From the NCBI GenBank assembly GCA_918797485.1, contig CAKKNE010000001.1:1364001-1428000 (forward strand): DNA of 64,000 nt. The letters are read 5' to 3'. Made by a program: the position numbers and the translations under genes. Shown here piece by piece: positions 32,207-42,102 of the stretch. The DNA is from Pelagomonas calceolata (taxonomy: Eukaryota; Sar; Pelagophyceae; Pelagomonadales; Pelagomonadaceae). The notes beneath the pieces are model-generated. The model was not told the origin of the DNA. It ran no database searches and saw only the letters and a program-made list of their open reading frames with translations. Position 1 is the stretch's first letter, and each line of letters starts with the position of its first letter.

Positions 32207-35200
32207 ATGGCCGACGAGCCGGAAGAACCACGGCGAGAACCGACAACCTACATGAGCAAGGACGGCTACGCTCTACCGATCAAGGCTCATAAGCACGAGG
32301 CGTCCGGCCTGCGACCGCACGCGAAGGCGTTTATCCGACGGAACCAGAAGATCTCGAGGCTCGCCAAGGAGTTACTACCTCCACAACATCCCGACGCGAG
32401 CGTACCGTTGAGAAGCCGAGCTCGACATCTGCGCCCGACGCGGCGCCACGACGACTTTTCGACAAGTCACAAACCTGTCAAGTGGTATGAGCAGAAGAGT
32501 TTTAGTCGGTCCCAGAAATACGCGACCCGAGAAGTACGACGGCGCGCCTTGTCCGAGACGCACCCCGTGCCGTTGATGGGCCAGCACACGCCCTTCCACG
32601 GTGCTAGATACGCGCCGGGGCCCGTGCCTACCGGAGTGAAAGCACCTCCTATCAAGCTCGCCGAGAAATTGAAAGTAATGGGCAACTGGCCCCTACCGGA
32701 CACGCCGCGGTGCGCCGAGATGCATCTTGCTGAGTTGAAACTGCAGGAAGACATTGAGACGAGAAAACGAGACGAGGCATTGCGACTCGAGAAACTGAAA
32801 GAAGAGAAGGCCAAAGCTGATGCTGAATTCCGGGAGATGCGTCGCGCAGCGGCCAAGGCCGCGGGCCTCCCGAGCCCGCCCGCGACGCCGTCGGTCCGTT
32901 CTCTGGACTCGTCCGACGGCTTCGACTCGGTCTCGGATTCCGGGCGTTCGTCGTTAGACAGTCCACGTTCGAGGCCGTCCTCACCAGTCAAGAGCGACGC
33001 GTTATCGAAAGAGGTAGCCAAGCGCGGCTCACCTAAGAAGCGGCGCCGCCGCAAGAAGGAGAAGCCGCTGTCGAAGCCTCTAGTGCCGCCGCCGCACGAG
33101 CCGATACAAATAGAACTACCTAAATCGCAAGGTTTAGGAGCATTGCTCAACTTGGGTGCGGGCATCAACGACCAGGTGCAACGGCAGCTCCTGTGGCACT
33201 GGCGCACTGTAGTAAGGTGCTTCCGAGTACCATTTACGGAAGTAGCGTGGCCGGTATGTCCTCCCGAAGCCATGGTGCAGATCAAGGGCATGTTCGACGG
33301 GAGGTCTCCGCCCGGTTCGCTGCGAGCGCGGAAGGTCGCCGAGATCTTCCGCTATTTACAATTCACTGATATCGATTGCATCCGATTGATCGAGACACGG
33401 TTCCCAGAGTACTTGGACGGAGTATGTACGAGGGACGCCGACGGCGACGGCGAGGACGACGGCTTCTGGACGCTGCGTTCGAAAGATTGCATTGACCCTC
33501 CGTATGACCCCGAGGCTCCTCCGTCAAAAGCGGACGCATTTGTTCCCTACCAGGACTTTCTCGAGGCGATGGCGCCGACTCCTCCTGAACTCGCTCGCAT
33601 CCAGAAGTACTACAAGGACCAGGACAAGGAACGCATCGAGAATGAACGCCGTCTTGCAGAAAGGAAGAAAAGACGTAGAGCCAAACAGCTGGAGCTAAGG
33701 AAAGGCGCCCTGTCCGACCTCCAGGAGGCCTGGGACGACTGGCCGCCTCGGTCCTTGCGCGGCGCGTCACTCATCGCGGCGCCTTCGTCGACACCGGGAC
33801 GGCTGCTCGACGACGCCATCGACGCGCCGCCTGCGGCCGATCGCGGCGAGGGCGTCGCGGCGGCGCCGAGAGAGCCACCGAGCCGACACCTAGAGCGTCG
33901 ACGGCGTTTGGGACAGCACACTCACCTATCAATACACGCAGGTTGAAACGAGGCCGGCCCCCGTACACGACGAAAGAACGCCAACCGGCGATGATTTATG
34001 TTATAGAATGCGGGGCCGAATTTGAGGTCACTGGAGATAAAAAGAAGGGTCTCGCCGCTGCCGCGTTGTACGCGGCGTCGGGCGTCGCGCATGTGCGACT
34101 ACGCTCACCTGGTTTAAAACAGTGCCTCTGGAACTGCTGCCTGGAAGGCATGGGGTACGGTGGTTATTCTGCCTCGGAAATCGTGGAGACTTTCAGGGTC
34201 TATACGGCGGAACGGGTCCAGGCCGTCTGGCGGGCGCGTAATGGCGAAGGCGCGAAGTGGGCGCGCGTGCGCGAATTGTTCCGGCGACGGGATTTGGAGA
34301 TCCTGAGGATGGTCTACGGCGCGTGGTGGCCCTGTACGCGGCGGCAACGGTTCTTGCGGACCTTCGTCTATCGGAAGCTCATCGCGTGGGCGTGGTGGGC
34401 GCGGGGCGTGGCGAAACGCAAGAACCTGTTCCGACTGACCTTCTGGCCGCTGCGGACGTGGCGCATCGAGGCTCGGAGATGTTACAACGCGCGCGAGAAG
34501 GCCAAGTTCCTGAAGATTATATGGCTCAAGCTCACGAAGAAGCGGCACCACAACGCGTGGTGCTGACTCAGCGTCTGTTTCCGAACGTTTCCGAACTTCA
34601 AGTTTGCGTCGACGGCGTCTCCATGAGACCGCGCCGCCTCGACGCCGTCGATGCGGCCGTCAGAGAGTCTACGCGTCTCGTGAGTGAACGGAGACAGTTT
34701 CGCGACGGTGTCCGTTCCACACAGGAAGAAGTGGGTCCAGAAGCGCGTGCGAGACCGGGCGAAGGCCGATAGGCACTATCGGGAGTACTACCTGACCGAG
34801 CAGGAAGGGGCCAAGTGCTTTTCTTGTTGGTTGTCCTTTGCGAGGCAACGACGGCTCTTGCGTAGAAGGTGGTACCAGCGGCCTAAGGGTGGTGAGGCTC
34901 TCCGCAAACGATGCATCCGGGGCCGGAAGCTGCGCGCTCTAATAGTGTGGAAGTACTACCAGTTTCTAGCGAAGCACTGCAAGCTGCGCGCGACGAGTTG
35001 GTTTAGACGTATAAGGAAAGATGATGAGTCAAGACGGGTCCTGGCGCGGGAGGTGTCGCGCTCGTCGGGCGTGAAGAAGCACGAACTCACGCAGGAGCTG
35101 GCGGAGTTCGATCGCTTGCGTGTGAATCCGCCGCCGATCCCGACACCTGCTCATGCAGCATGCTTCTACGTCGCCCCCTCCGATGCTGAGTTAGAGAGGA

Positions 35201-38200
35201 GAGAGGCGTATCAGCATCAAAAGAAGCTGCGCATGAAGGAGCACAAGAAACTTGTATTAGCTGGTAGGAAAAGAGCCAAGGCCTTCAACGCGAGTGTCCG
35301 TTCTCGGACGAACCAGGAGGTGCGCAACGAGAAGCGGAAGCGCGAGAAGGACGAGGACGCATCTCAAGCGCGTTTGGCGGTCGAAGCCGCCATGGACGCG
35401 TTCGAGACGAAACGGTGCACGGAAACTACACTAAATGAAGACCAGCAATTACTGTGTGCGCCTCTACTGGCGTATTTCGAGAGCAAGGTGTTCCCGCGCG
35501 AGGTGAGTGCCGCGTACCTGCGGTACTGGCGCGCGGGGCCCGCGGCTCTCGAGTTGCTGCGAAGTTTCGCGACGGAGAAGCGTCCGTGCTCCCGCGTCCC
35601 GTTTTACGCCATCGACGTGATGGCGTGCTGGTGGGGTCGACACCGCCTCGACGCCGTCGCCGCGACGTCGCGCCGCCTCCACGCCATCGACGCTTCGGTT
35701 CACGCAGGCAAGGAGAACCGCGCCGACCTCTGCTACGCCTTCCGCTGTAGACAGCGCATGTGGCAGACCTGGCGCGCCTACGTCGCGAAAGAAAAGCAGC
35801 TGAAGAAGAAGCTCGCCAAGGAAGAAAAGGAGCGCCTCAAGCGCGCCAAGGAGAACGCGAAGAAGCGGGCGTCCAGAGACCGCCTCAAAGCCGAGGAACA
35901 GGCCGCTAAAGACGCCGCCGCGGCCGAGAAGGCCGCGAAGGAGCCTCCTAAACAGAAAAAGCGGCGCGCGTTCGCGGCGGGTGACGTGTTCCGGTCCCGC
36001 GTGACGGCCGGGCACAAAGTGATAGAGGAGGAGAAGGTTGATCTCGACCAGAAGTCCCCGGAGAAGCCAGATCCGTACGCCGAGGACCGTCGCAAGCAAT
36101 CCGCGCAGCTGAAGAAGATCCAGGGCTACTTGCATCGCGCGCAGACGATCGTCAAAGAAGTCAGAATTCAACAGGCCCAGGAGAAGGAGGAAGATGAGCG
36201 CGAAGCCCGCCGAAAGGCGCGAGAAGAGATGGAGATGAAGGCCTTCCTCGAGGATAAAGATGAGGCGTTCGCGGAGGCGCATCAGCGCGCCCTCGAGTGG
36301 ACGGACGACTTCGCGGTCTACGCCGAGAAGAAGTGCGTCGAGACGTTGCAGCGAGTGCAGCGCGAGGCGCAAGCTCATTATGACAAGCAGCTATTAAGGC
36401 AGTCGTTGCGACTTATAAGGTTACCGTGGGCCGAGAAGCGCGCGATCGCGCTCATGAACCGGCAGAAGATGCGGAACTTGCTGCGGTTGTGTGCTGGGTG
36501 GCGGAAGGTTGATAGATCCATGCCGAAGTATTGGAGGTTGAGGACCAAGTACCACTGCTTCCTCGACTGGATTCGGCTCGTGAAGAACCATAAGCTCTAC
36601 CGCACTTCTTCGGTCAAAAAGATGCTCCTGAAAAGAAAACATCGGGCCTTCGCGTCGACGCGCTTGCTGAAGGAACGCGGCGCGCGCCGGTGCCGCTCGA
36701 TCCACCAGGACAAGTGGGCCGATCTGAAAGCCGTATTTTGCCGCTGGTCTACGTACGCCTTCGACCAGATCCGGTGGAGGTACATGACTGTCCTTGGGAC
36801 GAAGCGCGTGCGCCTCAAGCTCCTGCAGAAGATGTTTAGCGTGCTGAAGAGCGAGGCGGGCTTCGGCGTCATCGCTGGGAGGACGCCGTGGGTTAGGAGG
36901 ATTGACGCCGACCTGGGCGTCTGTTCGCTCTACTTCGTGGCACCTCGGCGCAAGACCGACTTGCTGAACAACCTGCGGAAGTCGAACGCGGTCCATAGAA
37001 AGGCGGTCGCGGATGGGGCGCGGAACGGGCCCACGTTCAAGAAGTTCATGGATTCCGTCGGCGGCGCGGCGATGGCGCGCCTGTACTCGGAGCAGGCTAT
37101 GTTGCTCAAGGCCTTCGAGCTGAAGGGCGATTTGAGATATAAGGATGTCGATAGCCGTGTGGAAATCGAATTTAGGGCGCCCCACGCCATCGACGCGATG
37201 CCCTACCTCACCGGTCGATGTCCACACAGGTCGACGTGGCCATCCAGAGTCCGCCGGACGCCGACACCGAAGCGGCAGAGTTCAAGGACGTCGTCTGCCC
37301 GCCGGGCGTGAGGGTATGCGCGGTTAGAGTCATCGCCAGGCGAAACTGGGGCGTCCTGGGCGTCGGCACCGAGCTCGAAGGAGATGGTGATAAGATCGAC
37401 AGGCCGTTCCGGGGTGGTAGCAACGGCGGCAAGTTCGTGAAGGAGACTTTTGCCCTCGGCGAGTTCGAGCATCTTACTGGTATAGAGATACACTGCTCGC
37501 AGTCGGTGGTGGAAGCGATCCGATTCGAAGCCTCGACCTTGGGAAATGTGCGAAAAGACCGCAAGGACGGCATGGCCGGCGCCGAAATGTTCGAGCGGAA
37601 GCGGTGGTGCGGCGTGAGCAAGACCAAGACCCGCTGGAGCAAGCTCTACGGCGAGGTGTCGAGCCTCGCGCCGCGGATCTACACGATCAGGGGCCCTGAC
37701 GAAGCTGCTATTGTTGGTTTGAGGGGCCTGGCGACGTCGTCGCGAATCATTGGGCTCGGGGCTGTCTGTCGCGTGGTAGCAGAGGAGGGGGTGTTCTCGA
37801 CGGCGTGGACGCGGCCCTTGCGGGCACCGACGGAGAAATTACCAGCCATCCATTCCGCGACCGCAAACAAGGAGTCGACCAAAAAACGCTGGCAAAAGAT
37901 GCGAAGCACCAAGCGGCTCATCGGCGGCGGTTTGGTAGCTAAGGGCAGCCGGGACCAAGTCGACGTCTTCGCAGCTATCATTAAGATGCGAAAAACCGAC
38001 GCGACCGAGGGGATCAAACGGTGCGAGGCCTTCGCCCGAAGAGTGTGGACGTCCAACATCTTCCGGGCCGACCCTAACTTGCGCCCGCTGCTCAACATCA
38101 ACATCATGATGCAAATGGCGCGATGGCTATTCAACGCCATCGCCGCGCCGCTCCCGCCGATACCCAACAAAGATGACAAATTTAATGTCAGATTCGAGCG

Positions 38201-38885
38201 AGCGGAAGCAAAATTGAGCGACTGTATTAAGCAACAGGAGAACGCGTTGTGGCAAGAGCGGAAGGTTGGGAAGAGGCGCGACGACCACACGAAGGCGCTA
38301 GCCATCGCTGCGGCGACGCCTCGGGAGAAGCAGAACCCGCAACAGCGGATGATGCTGGCGAATAGAGCAATGAATTCTCCAATGTGGAGAGCTAGGGAGT
38401 CGCGGCGAAATATCCGGGATGACTGTGACCTCGCGAAGGCGGCGTCGGACCACGCAATCGCTACGTCGCAGCGCGCCCAGGCGCAGATGATGGTCGATAT
38501 CTGCCATGATAAGATTATCTGGCTGGATCCGAGAGCGCCTAGAGTCCGCAAGAAATTTAAACGCCTCATAGCGCTAGCGCGACGTCAAATCCAACTCCAG
38601 GGCGACCACGAAGGTGGAGCTGTCAAGTTCCTCGAGGACATCAAGGAGACCTGTGAGTTGCCTCCCACCGCTGGTGGGCCGCTGCCGACGAGGGTCTTCG
38701 AGCGCGCACTGGATGGTCTCCATGTAAAGAAGCAAAAGGAACTGCGAGAGACCAAGCGCGCGGAACGGCGCGCTGAGTACGAGCGCCAACTCATACTGGC
38801 CGCTCGGACGGCGAACGCGCCGGAGCCGGCGCCCTACTCCGACGTGGAAACGGAGGAGAGCGAGAGTCTCGACGGGTGGGGCTAG
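32207..38885 (+). CDS. Sfi1-like repeat protein with jacalin-like region (about 2037 aa, five exons)
   Basis: Exons 32207-33750, 33942-34559, 34725-35581, 35708-37146 and 37230-38885 give 2038 codons in frame, including the stop. The N-terminal part (about 1-515) has charged coiled-coil (ELKLQEDIETRKRDEAL) and Ser/Arg linkers. The middle (about 540-1480) contains many helical units with paired aromatic and Trp residues, such as LIAWAWWARGVAKR, CFSCWLSFARQRRLLRRRW, MWQTWRAYVAKE, CFLDWIRLVKNHK and VFCRWSTYAFDQIRW, like the centrin-binding repeats of Sfi1, interspersed with Lys/Glu coiled coils. The last part starts with a segment reading FALGEFEHLTGIEIHCSQS then VVEAIRFEAST, similar to a jacalin-type strand pair, then helical charged sequence. 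A centrosome/basal-body or cytoskeletal scaffold is inferred. The first intron's donor is the least certain; it may instead be two genes. Confidence 0.72.
33751..33941 (+). mobile_element. Introner-type intron 1 of the Sfi1-like gene
   Basis: 191 nt; acceptor AATACACGCAG before GTTGAAAC. The body contains GACGCCATCGACGCGCCG and GCGTCGACGGCG. Donor GTCCTTGC at 33751 gives the right phase (2); two other GT sites downstream would too. Confidence 0.6.
34560..34724 (+). mobile_element. Introner intron 2 of the Sfi1-like gene (family 2, reversed)
   Basis: 165 nt, donor GTGCTGAC, acceptor TTCCACACAG. In reverse complement it matches the GSIII element at 16245-16380 (ACTGTCTC, CGAGACGCGT, GACTCTCTG, GTCGACG). 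The junction reads NAW/KKWVQKR. Confidence 0.85.
35582..35707 (+). mobile_element. In-frame introner-type intron 3 of the Sfi1-like gene (126 nt)
   Basis: Donor GTCCGTGC, acceptor GTTCACGCAG before GCAAGGAG. Contains ACGCCATCGACGTGATGGCGT and a second core CACGCCATCGACG. It is 42 codons long without a stop, so retention would add 42 residues. Confidence 0.7.
37147..37229 (+). mobile_element. Introner intron 4 of the Sfi1-like gene (family 1, 83 nt)
   Basis: Donor GTCGATAG, acceptor TCCACACAG before GTCGACGT (first five bases of the target repeat). Starts CCGTGTGGAAATCGAAT and holds CCACGCCATCGACGCG. Splicing joins DLRYKD to VDVAIQSPP in phase 0; without it the frame ends at 37311. Confidence 0.92.
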
Positions 38886-38936
38886 AGGCCTAACGTGTAT
38901 TTGTGTTACTTCTGGTGCAAGGGCGGGGGACTTCGT

Positions 38937-39815
38937 TCACGACAACACAGGGGGATTCACGTGCGGTCTCATTTCCCCAGCGACGAAGAACTGCACGATG
39001 AGCCAGAAGACGCCGTCGGGAACGTCGGCCAGCGCACCGGTCCTGTTGTGTCCGAATAGCCGCGAGATCGCGTCGGTCGTTCGCGGTCCGATCCTTCCAC
39101 CGGTCCTAAACGCGACGTTCCATAGCAGGGTTTTGAACGGGGGGAACTCTTTAGACACGCTCAAGATGTGATCCTCCGCGAGGCGTAGGCGTTCCAGAAT
39201 CTCCAACGACTTCTCGTATCTACGGTGCTGATTCGTTAATCTTTCCTCGTTCCGTGTCATCTCCAAGCCACGTCGGGCGAATTCCTCGGGGGTATCGTTC
39301 AAGCCCCATACAGTATGGCAACTGCGCGCTGCCGTGTTGAGGCCTGCCCTGAGTAGCATCATCAAAATGCCGGGGTGCCCACATACAGCTGACATAGCGA
39401 CGCTACAAGTCGGCTGGGTGCATTCAGGTGGAGGCTCGCGGCGCTCCGGATTGTTGGAGTCGTAATTGACATCCGCGCCGTTATCTACAAGAATCCGTAC
39501 GGCTTCGACCTGCCGGTACGTTAGAGCTATCAGCAGAGCATGGTGAGGATCTCTACCGGGCTGTGAGCGGAGAGAATGATTTACGTCCGCACCAGCCGCC
39601 AGAAGTAGTTTGATGACCTCGCATTGTCCGTGCCCCGCTGCGACCCCCAGGAGGCGCAGCCCATACTCGAGAATTCTTGGTGCGTATTGAAAGTCATGAT
39701 CCACATGAAAGGGCGCGTTGGCGTCCCCTCCTCCTGCGAGCCACTCTTGGACCTGCCGCGCGTCGCCGCTGGCCGCCGCGTGGAAAATTTCGGTCGGTGC
39801 GAACTCTGTGGCCAT
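38937..39815 (-). CDS. Ankyrin-repeat protein
   Basis: 292 residues. At least three ankyrin units lie in residues about 5-165: AAASGDARQVQEWLAGGGDAN, VAAGHGQCEVIKLLLAAGAD, LTYRQVEAVRILVDNGADVN and SAVCGHPGILMMLLRAGLN. A charged helical segment follows (TRNEERLTNQHRRYEKSLEI), and the C-terminal third (ISRLFGHNRTG, then GVFWLIVQFFVAGE) has a hydrophobic stretch but no clear membrane helix. Ankyrin proteins mediate protein contacts; the partner is unknown. The C-terminal layout, a helix then FFVAGE, resembles the other ankyrin gene at 55275, so they may belong to one expanded lineage family. Confidence 0.85.
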   Translation of the reverse strand: MATEFAPTEIFHAAASGDARQVQEWLAGGGDANAPFHVDHDFQYAPRILEYGLRLLGVAAGHGQCEVIKLLLAAGADVNHSLRSQPGRDPHHALLIALTYRQVEAVRILVDNGADVNYDSNNPERREPPPECTQPTCSVAMSAVCGHPGILMMLLRAGLNTAARSCHTVWGLNDTPEEFARRGLEMTRNEERLTNQHRRYEKSLEILERLRLAEDHILSVSKEFPPFKTLLWNVAFRTGGRIGPRTTDAISRLFGHNRTGALADVPDGVFWLIVQFFVAGEMRPHVNPPVLS

Positions 39816-40159
39816 CGTCCGTCTCGCTTTGGTAGGTTTATGGGTGTCCTATGCGCTGCTGATCCTGGCTTTGGTAGAGCCGGACGACGACGAGCTTTGG
39901 TCGAGTCCACTGTCCTTGGAGGAAGCTCCGGGGCGACGGCGCAACCGCGGCTACGAGCCGAAGCGCTCCCGTGCCGTTCGATGGGTCTCGGCGGCACCAC
40001 TCCCGCTATTTTAAGACCGGTGGGCTGCGCGCGGCTATGAGGGAGCGGATGACCCTTTGCTCCCAGTTCTAGTGTGTCGATGCGCTAGCTCCGGCAGATC
40101 GTCTACTCCGCCCACTAGTCCTAGCACCGTAACAATTGCGCGGGCAGATCGTTCACTAT
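39816..40159. other. Intergenic, with decayed promoter element
   Basis: Upstream of the ankyrin gene and downstream of the sulfotransferase gene. At 40068-40089 lies TCTAGTGTGTCGATGCGC followed by TAGC, a diverged form of the recurrent promoter element. A nearby GCTAGCTCCGGCAG then CACTAG (40084-40115) hints at a second, reversed copy. Confidence 0.4.
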
Positions 40160-41029
40160 TCAAGAAGCCAGATACAACACAGTATAGTTATGCCTCCGCA
40201 TCGTCCGCGCGCACCGCTCGTCGGCCTCGATTGTCGCGACGTCCGCTGGAGACAGCTCCTCTCTCCACCGCGCCGCGACCGCCGCGCCGTCGCGCCTGCA
40301 CGATCTGCCCGGCTTGCACTCCGCGTCTGACTTGTCGTTGACTTGCCGGAGCGCGTGGTGGCGCTCCGGCACGCCCAGCTTCCCGCGGCCGCGCCAGCGC
40401 GAGATGCCGTCGAGCTCCACGGCGGCAGCCGTGACGAGCCTCTCGTAGTAGACGACACGATAGTCGCCACGAGAAAGCAACCCTAGCCGCTCCTCGTCGG
40501 CGTCCTTGGCCGCCATGCGCTTGCACACAGTGCGGGCGCAGGCACTGATTTTTTTGTTTGAACACATGTGGCCCCGCACCCGCGAGTTGACCACGGCCCT
40601 CGGATCTCGCACGAGGCGGAGCGTGCGGTCCACGGCGTCCAAAAACGCCTTCGGGAGGCCAGCGTCCATTCTCGTCACCTTGGCGACGCGTTCCCGGGCC
40701 GCGCACGCGGTGACGACCGCCGCCGGCTTCGTCGCCCCCACGCGGTGTCCCAGGAAGCCGCGATCCTTGGTCGCGACTTCGCGCCAAACCTTGTCGCCTA
40801 GTGCGGCGTCGCAGGCCAGGAGCCGCGGTACCAGGGCGTCGCAGGATCCGCTCGCGACCTTGCGATTGTGATCGCCGCCGAGCAGGCGGCAGGGTTCGAA
40901 GAAGTAGAACGTCGAGGCGTTGGCGACGAGCCCGCCCAGCAGCGTCGAGCCGGAGCGGAACTCCGTCACGATGGCGAGCGTGTCCGCGGCGGCCGCCGTC
41001 GCCAAGAAAAAGGCGGCGCGCAGCCTCAT
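40160..41029 (-). CDS. Secretory-pathway sulfotransferase
   Basis: 289 residues from ATG 41029. The leader MRLRAAFFLATAAAADT is a signal peptide or short anchor. PAPS-binding motifs are present: the 5'-phosphosulfate loop EFRSGSTLLGGL (about 24-35) and the 3'-phosphate motif RLVRDPRAVVNSR (about 130-145). Cys residues at CSNKKISACARTVCKRM and near the C-terminus suggest disulfides in the Golgi lumen. YRVVYYERLVTAAAVELDGI is the usual helix before the C-terminal region. Family: carbohydrate sulfotransferases; it would sulfate cell-wall or secreted polysaccharide. The acceptor is unknown. Confidence 0.85.
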   Translation of the reverse strand: MRLRAAFFLATAAAADTLAIVTEFRSGSTLLGGLVANASTFYFFEPCRLLGGDHNRKVASGSCDALVPRLLACDAALGDKVWREVATKDRGFLGHRVGATKPAAVVTACAARERVAKVTRMDAGLPKAFLDAVDRTLRLVRDPRAVVNSRVRGHMCSNKKISACARTVCKRMAAKDADEERLGLLSRGDYRVVYYERLVTAAAVELDGISRWRGRGKLGVPERHHALRQVNDKSDAECKPGRSCRRDGAAVAARWREELSPADVATIEADERCARTMRRHNYTVLYLAS

Positions 41030-41304
41030 GCGTTGGCCCCGACCGGCGCGCGCGCCTAGAGCTGTGGCGCAGCGGTGGCGCGAGAGGTTAAAGCGCACGC
41101 GTGCGGGCTGCGGCGCCGCGCGACGGCACGCCTAGCAGCAAGGCTGCATGTGCAGCGTCGCAGCGCCGAAACAGATCAAAAATGAGGCTGCCCTTGCGCG
41201 CAGCCGTTGGAGCGCGCTCGGGGCTGCTAGGACGCCGCTCTGGCGCTGTGGATTCCAATCATTACCTTGCGAGGCTGCCCCAGCCGATCGGCAGCGCCGG
41301 CGCA

Positions 41305-41326
41305 GCTAGCGAAGTAAGATACTAGC
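41305..41326 (-). promoter_or_regulatory. GCTAGTGTCTTAC promoter element, copy 6 (diverged)
   Basis: On the minus strand GCTAGTATCTTACTTC followed by GCTAGC. It points toward the sulfotransferase start at 41029 (276 bp; 207 bp to the upstream in-frame start at 41098) and lies 72 bp before the plus gene at 41398. Confidence 0.6.
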
Positions 41327-41397
41327 CCTCTGGACACCAGGACCTGGTCCTAGCTAGCAAACGCTGCCCATGTCGCCACAAAACCTCTAAATGATTC

Positions 41398-42045
41398 ATG
41401 GAACAGCAGGAATTGGTCGTCGCCTGCGCAAGGGCAGCCGTGCGCTGGCTGAAAAAGCCGCCAGAGCACCACCATGCCGATAGGCACAGGAAGGCCTGGG
41501 CGGCCGCGAAGACGCTCAGTGCCGTCGAGCAGTCATGCGTCAGCGTGTCGCGGGCGGGCTTCTCGTTGCGTGGTCCGGCTGAAGCACTCATACCGCTCGC
41601 GCGTATCACGCGATGGGGCCACGACGCGAGCGACTTCTTCGTCGAGGCTGCCGCGGCCGACGCATCCGCTGTCACGAATCGCACCGAGGGCATGATACGA
41701 ATCGTCGTGGGGACGCGGGATGGCGCTCGTTTGGCGACGCTTCTACGTAACCATGCCATACGGGCCTTACGTGCCATCGACGCTGCAGCCGCGGCGGCGC
41801 GCCCGCGCGTGAACCGTCGACGCTCGGCGGTGGACGAGGCGCTCATCGCTGCGGCGTCGCCGTTGAAGCCGTCCGCGCCTAGAGACGACGGACGAGTAGC
41901 GATTATCCAGGCGCGCTGGCGCGGCGCTCGCTTACGACTAGCGTGGCGCCGAGAGGAGTCGGCCCTCGTCCTCCAGGGCCTCTGGCGCGGATGTGCATCA
42001 CGAGGCCCCCAGGTTCGGACGAGCCAATTGACGCGTCGAGAATAG
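41398..42045 (+). CDS. IQ-motif protein, 215 aa
   Basis: Two IQ-type calmodulin-binding motifs at the C-terminus (about 165-205): IIQARWRGARLRLAW and VLQGLWRGCASR, each fitting the Q-xxx-RG-xxx-R pattern. The N-terminal 125 residues are a mixed alpha/beta domain I do not recognise (IRIVVGTRDGARLATLLRNH), possibly PH-like. A basic linker (ARPRVNRRRSAV) connects them. A calmodulin- or centrin-binding cytoskeletal adaptor is inferred. It is divergent with the sulfotransferase gene and shares the promoter element at 41305. Confidence 0.75.
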   Translation: MEQQELVVACARAAVRWLKKPPEHHHADRHRKAWAAAKTLSAVEQSCVSVSRAGFSLRGPAEALIPLARITRWGHDASDFFVEAAAADASAVTNRTEGMIRIVVGTRDGARLATLLRNHAIRALRAIDAAAAAARPRVNRRRSAVDEALIAAASPLKPSAPRDDGRVAIIQARWRGARLRLAWRREESALVLQGLWRGCASRGPQVRTSQLTRRE

Positions 42046-42102
42046 CACGCGGTGTTCTTGTCTTGTAAGATGTTCTAACAATAGCACTTAACAAAGACAC
42101 AT

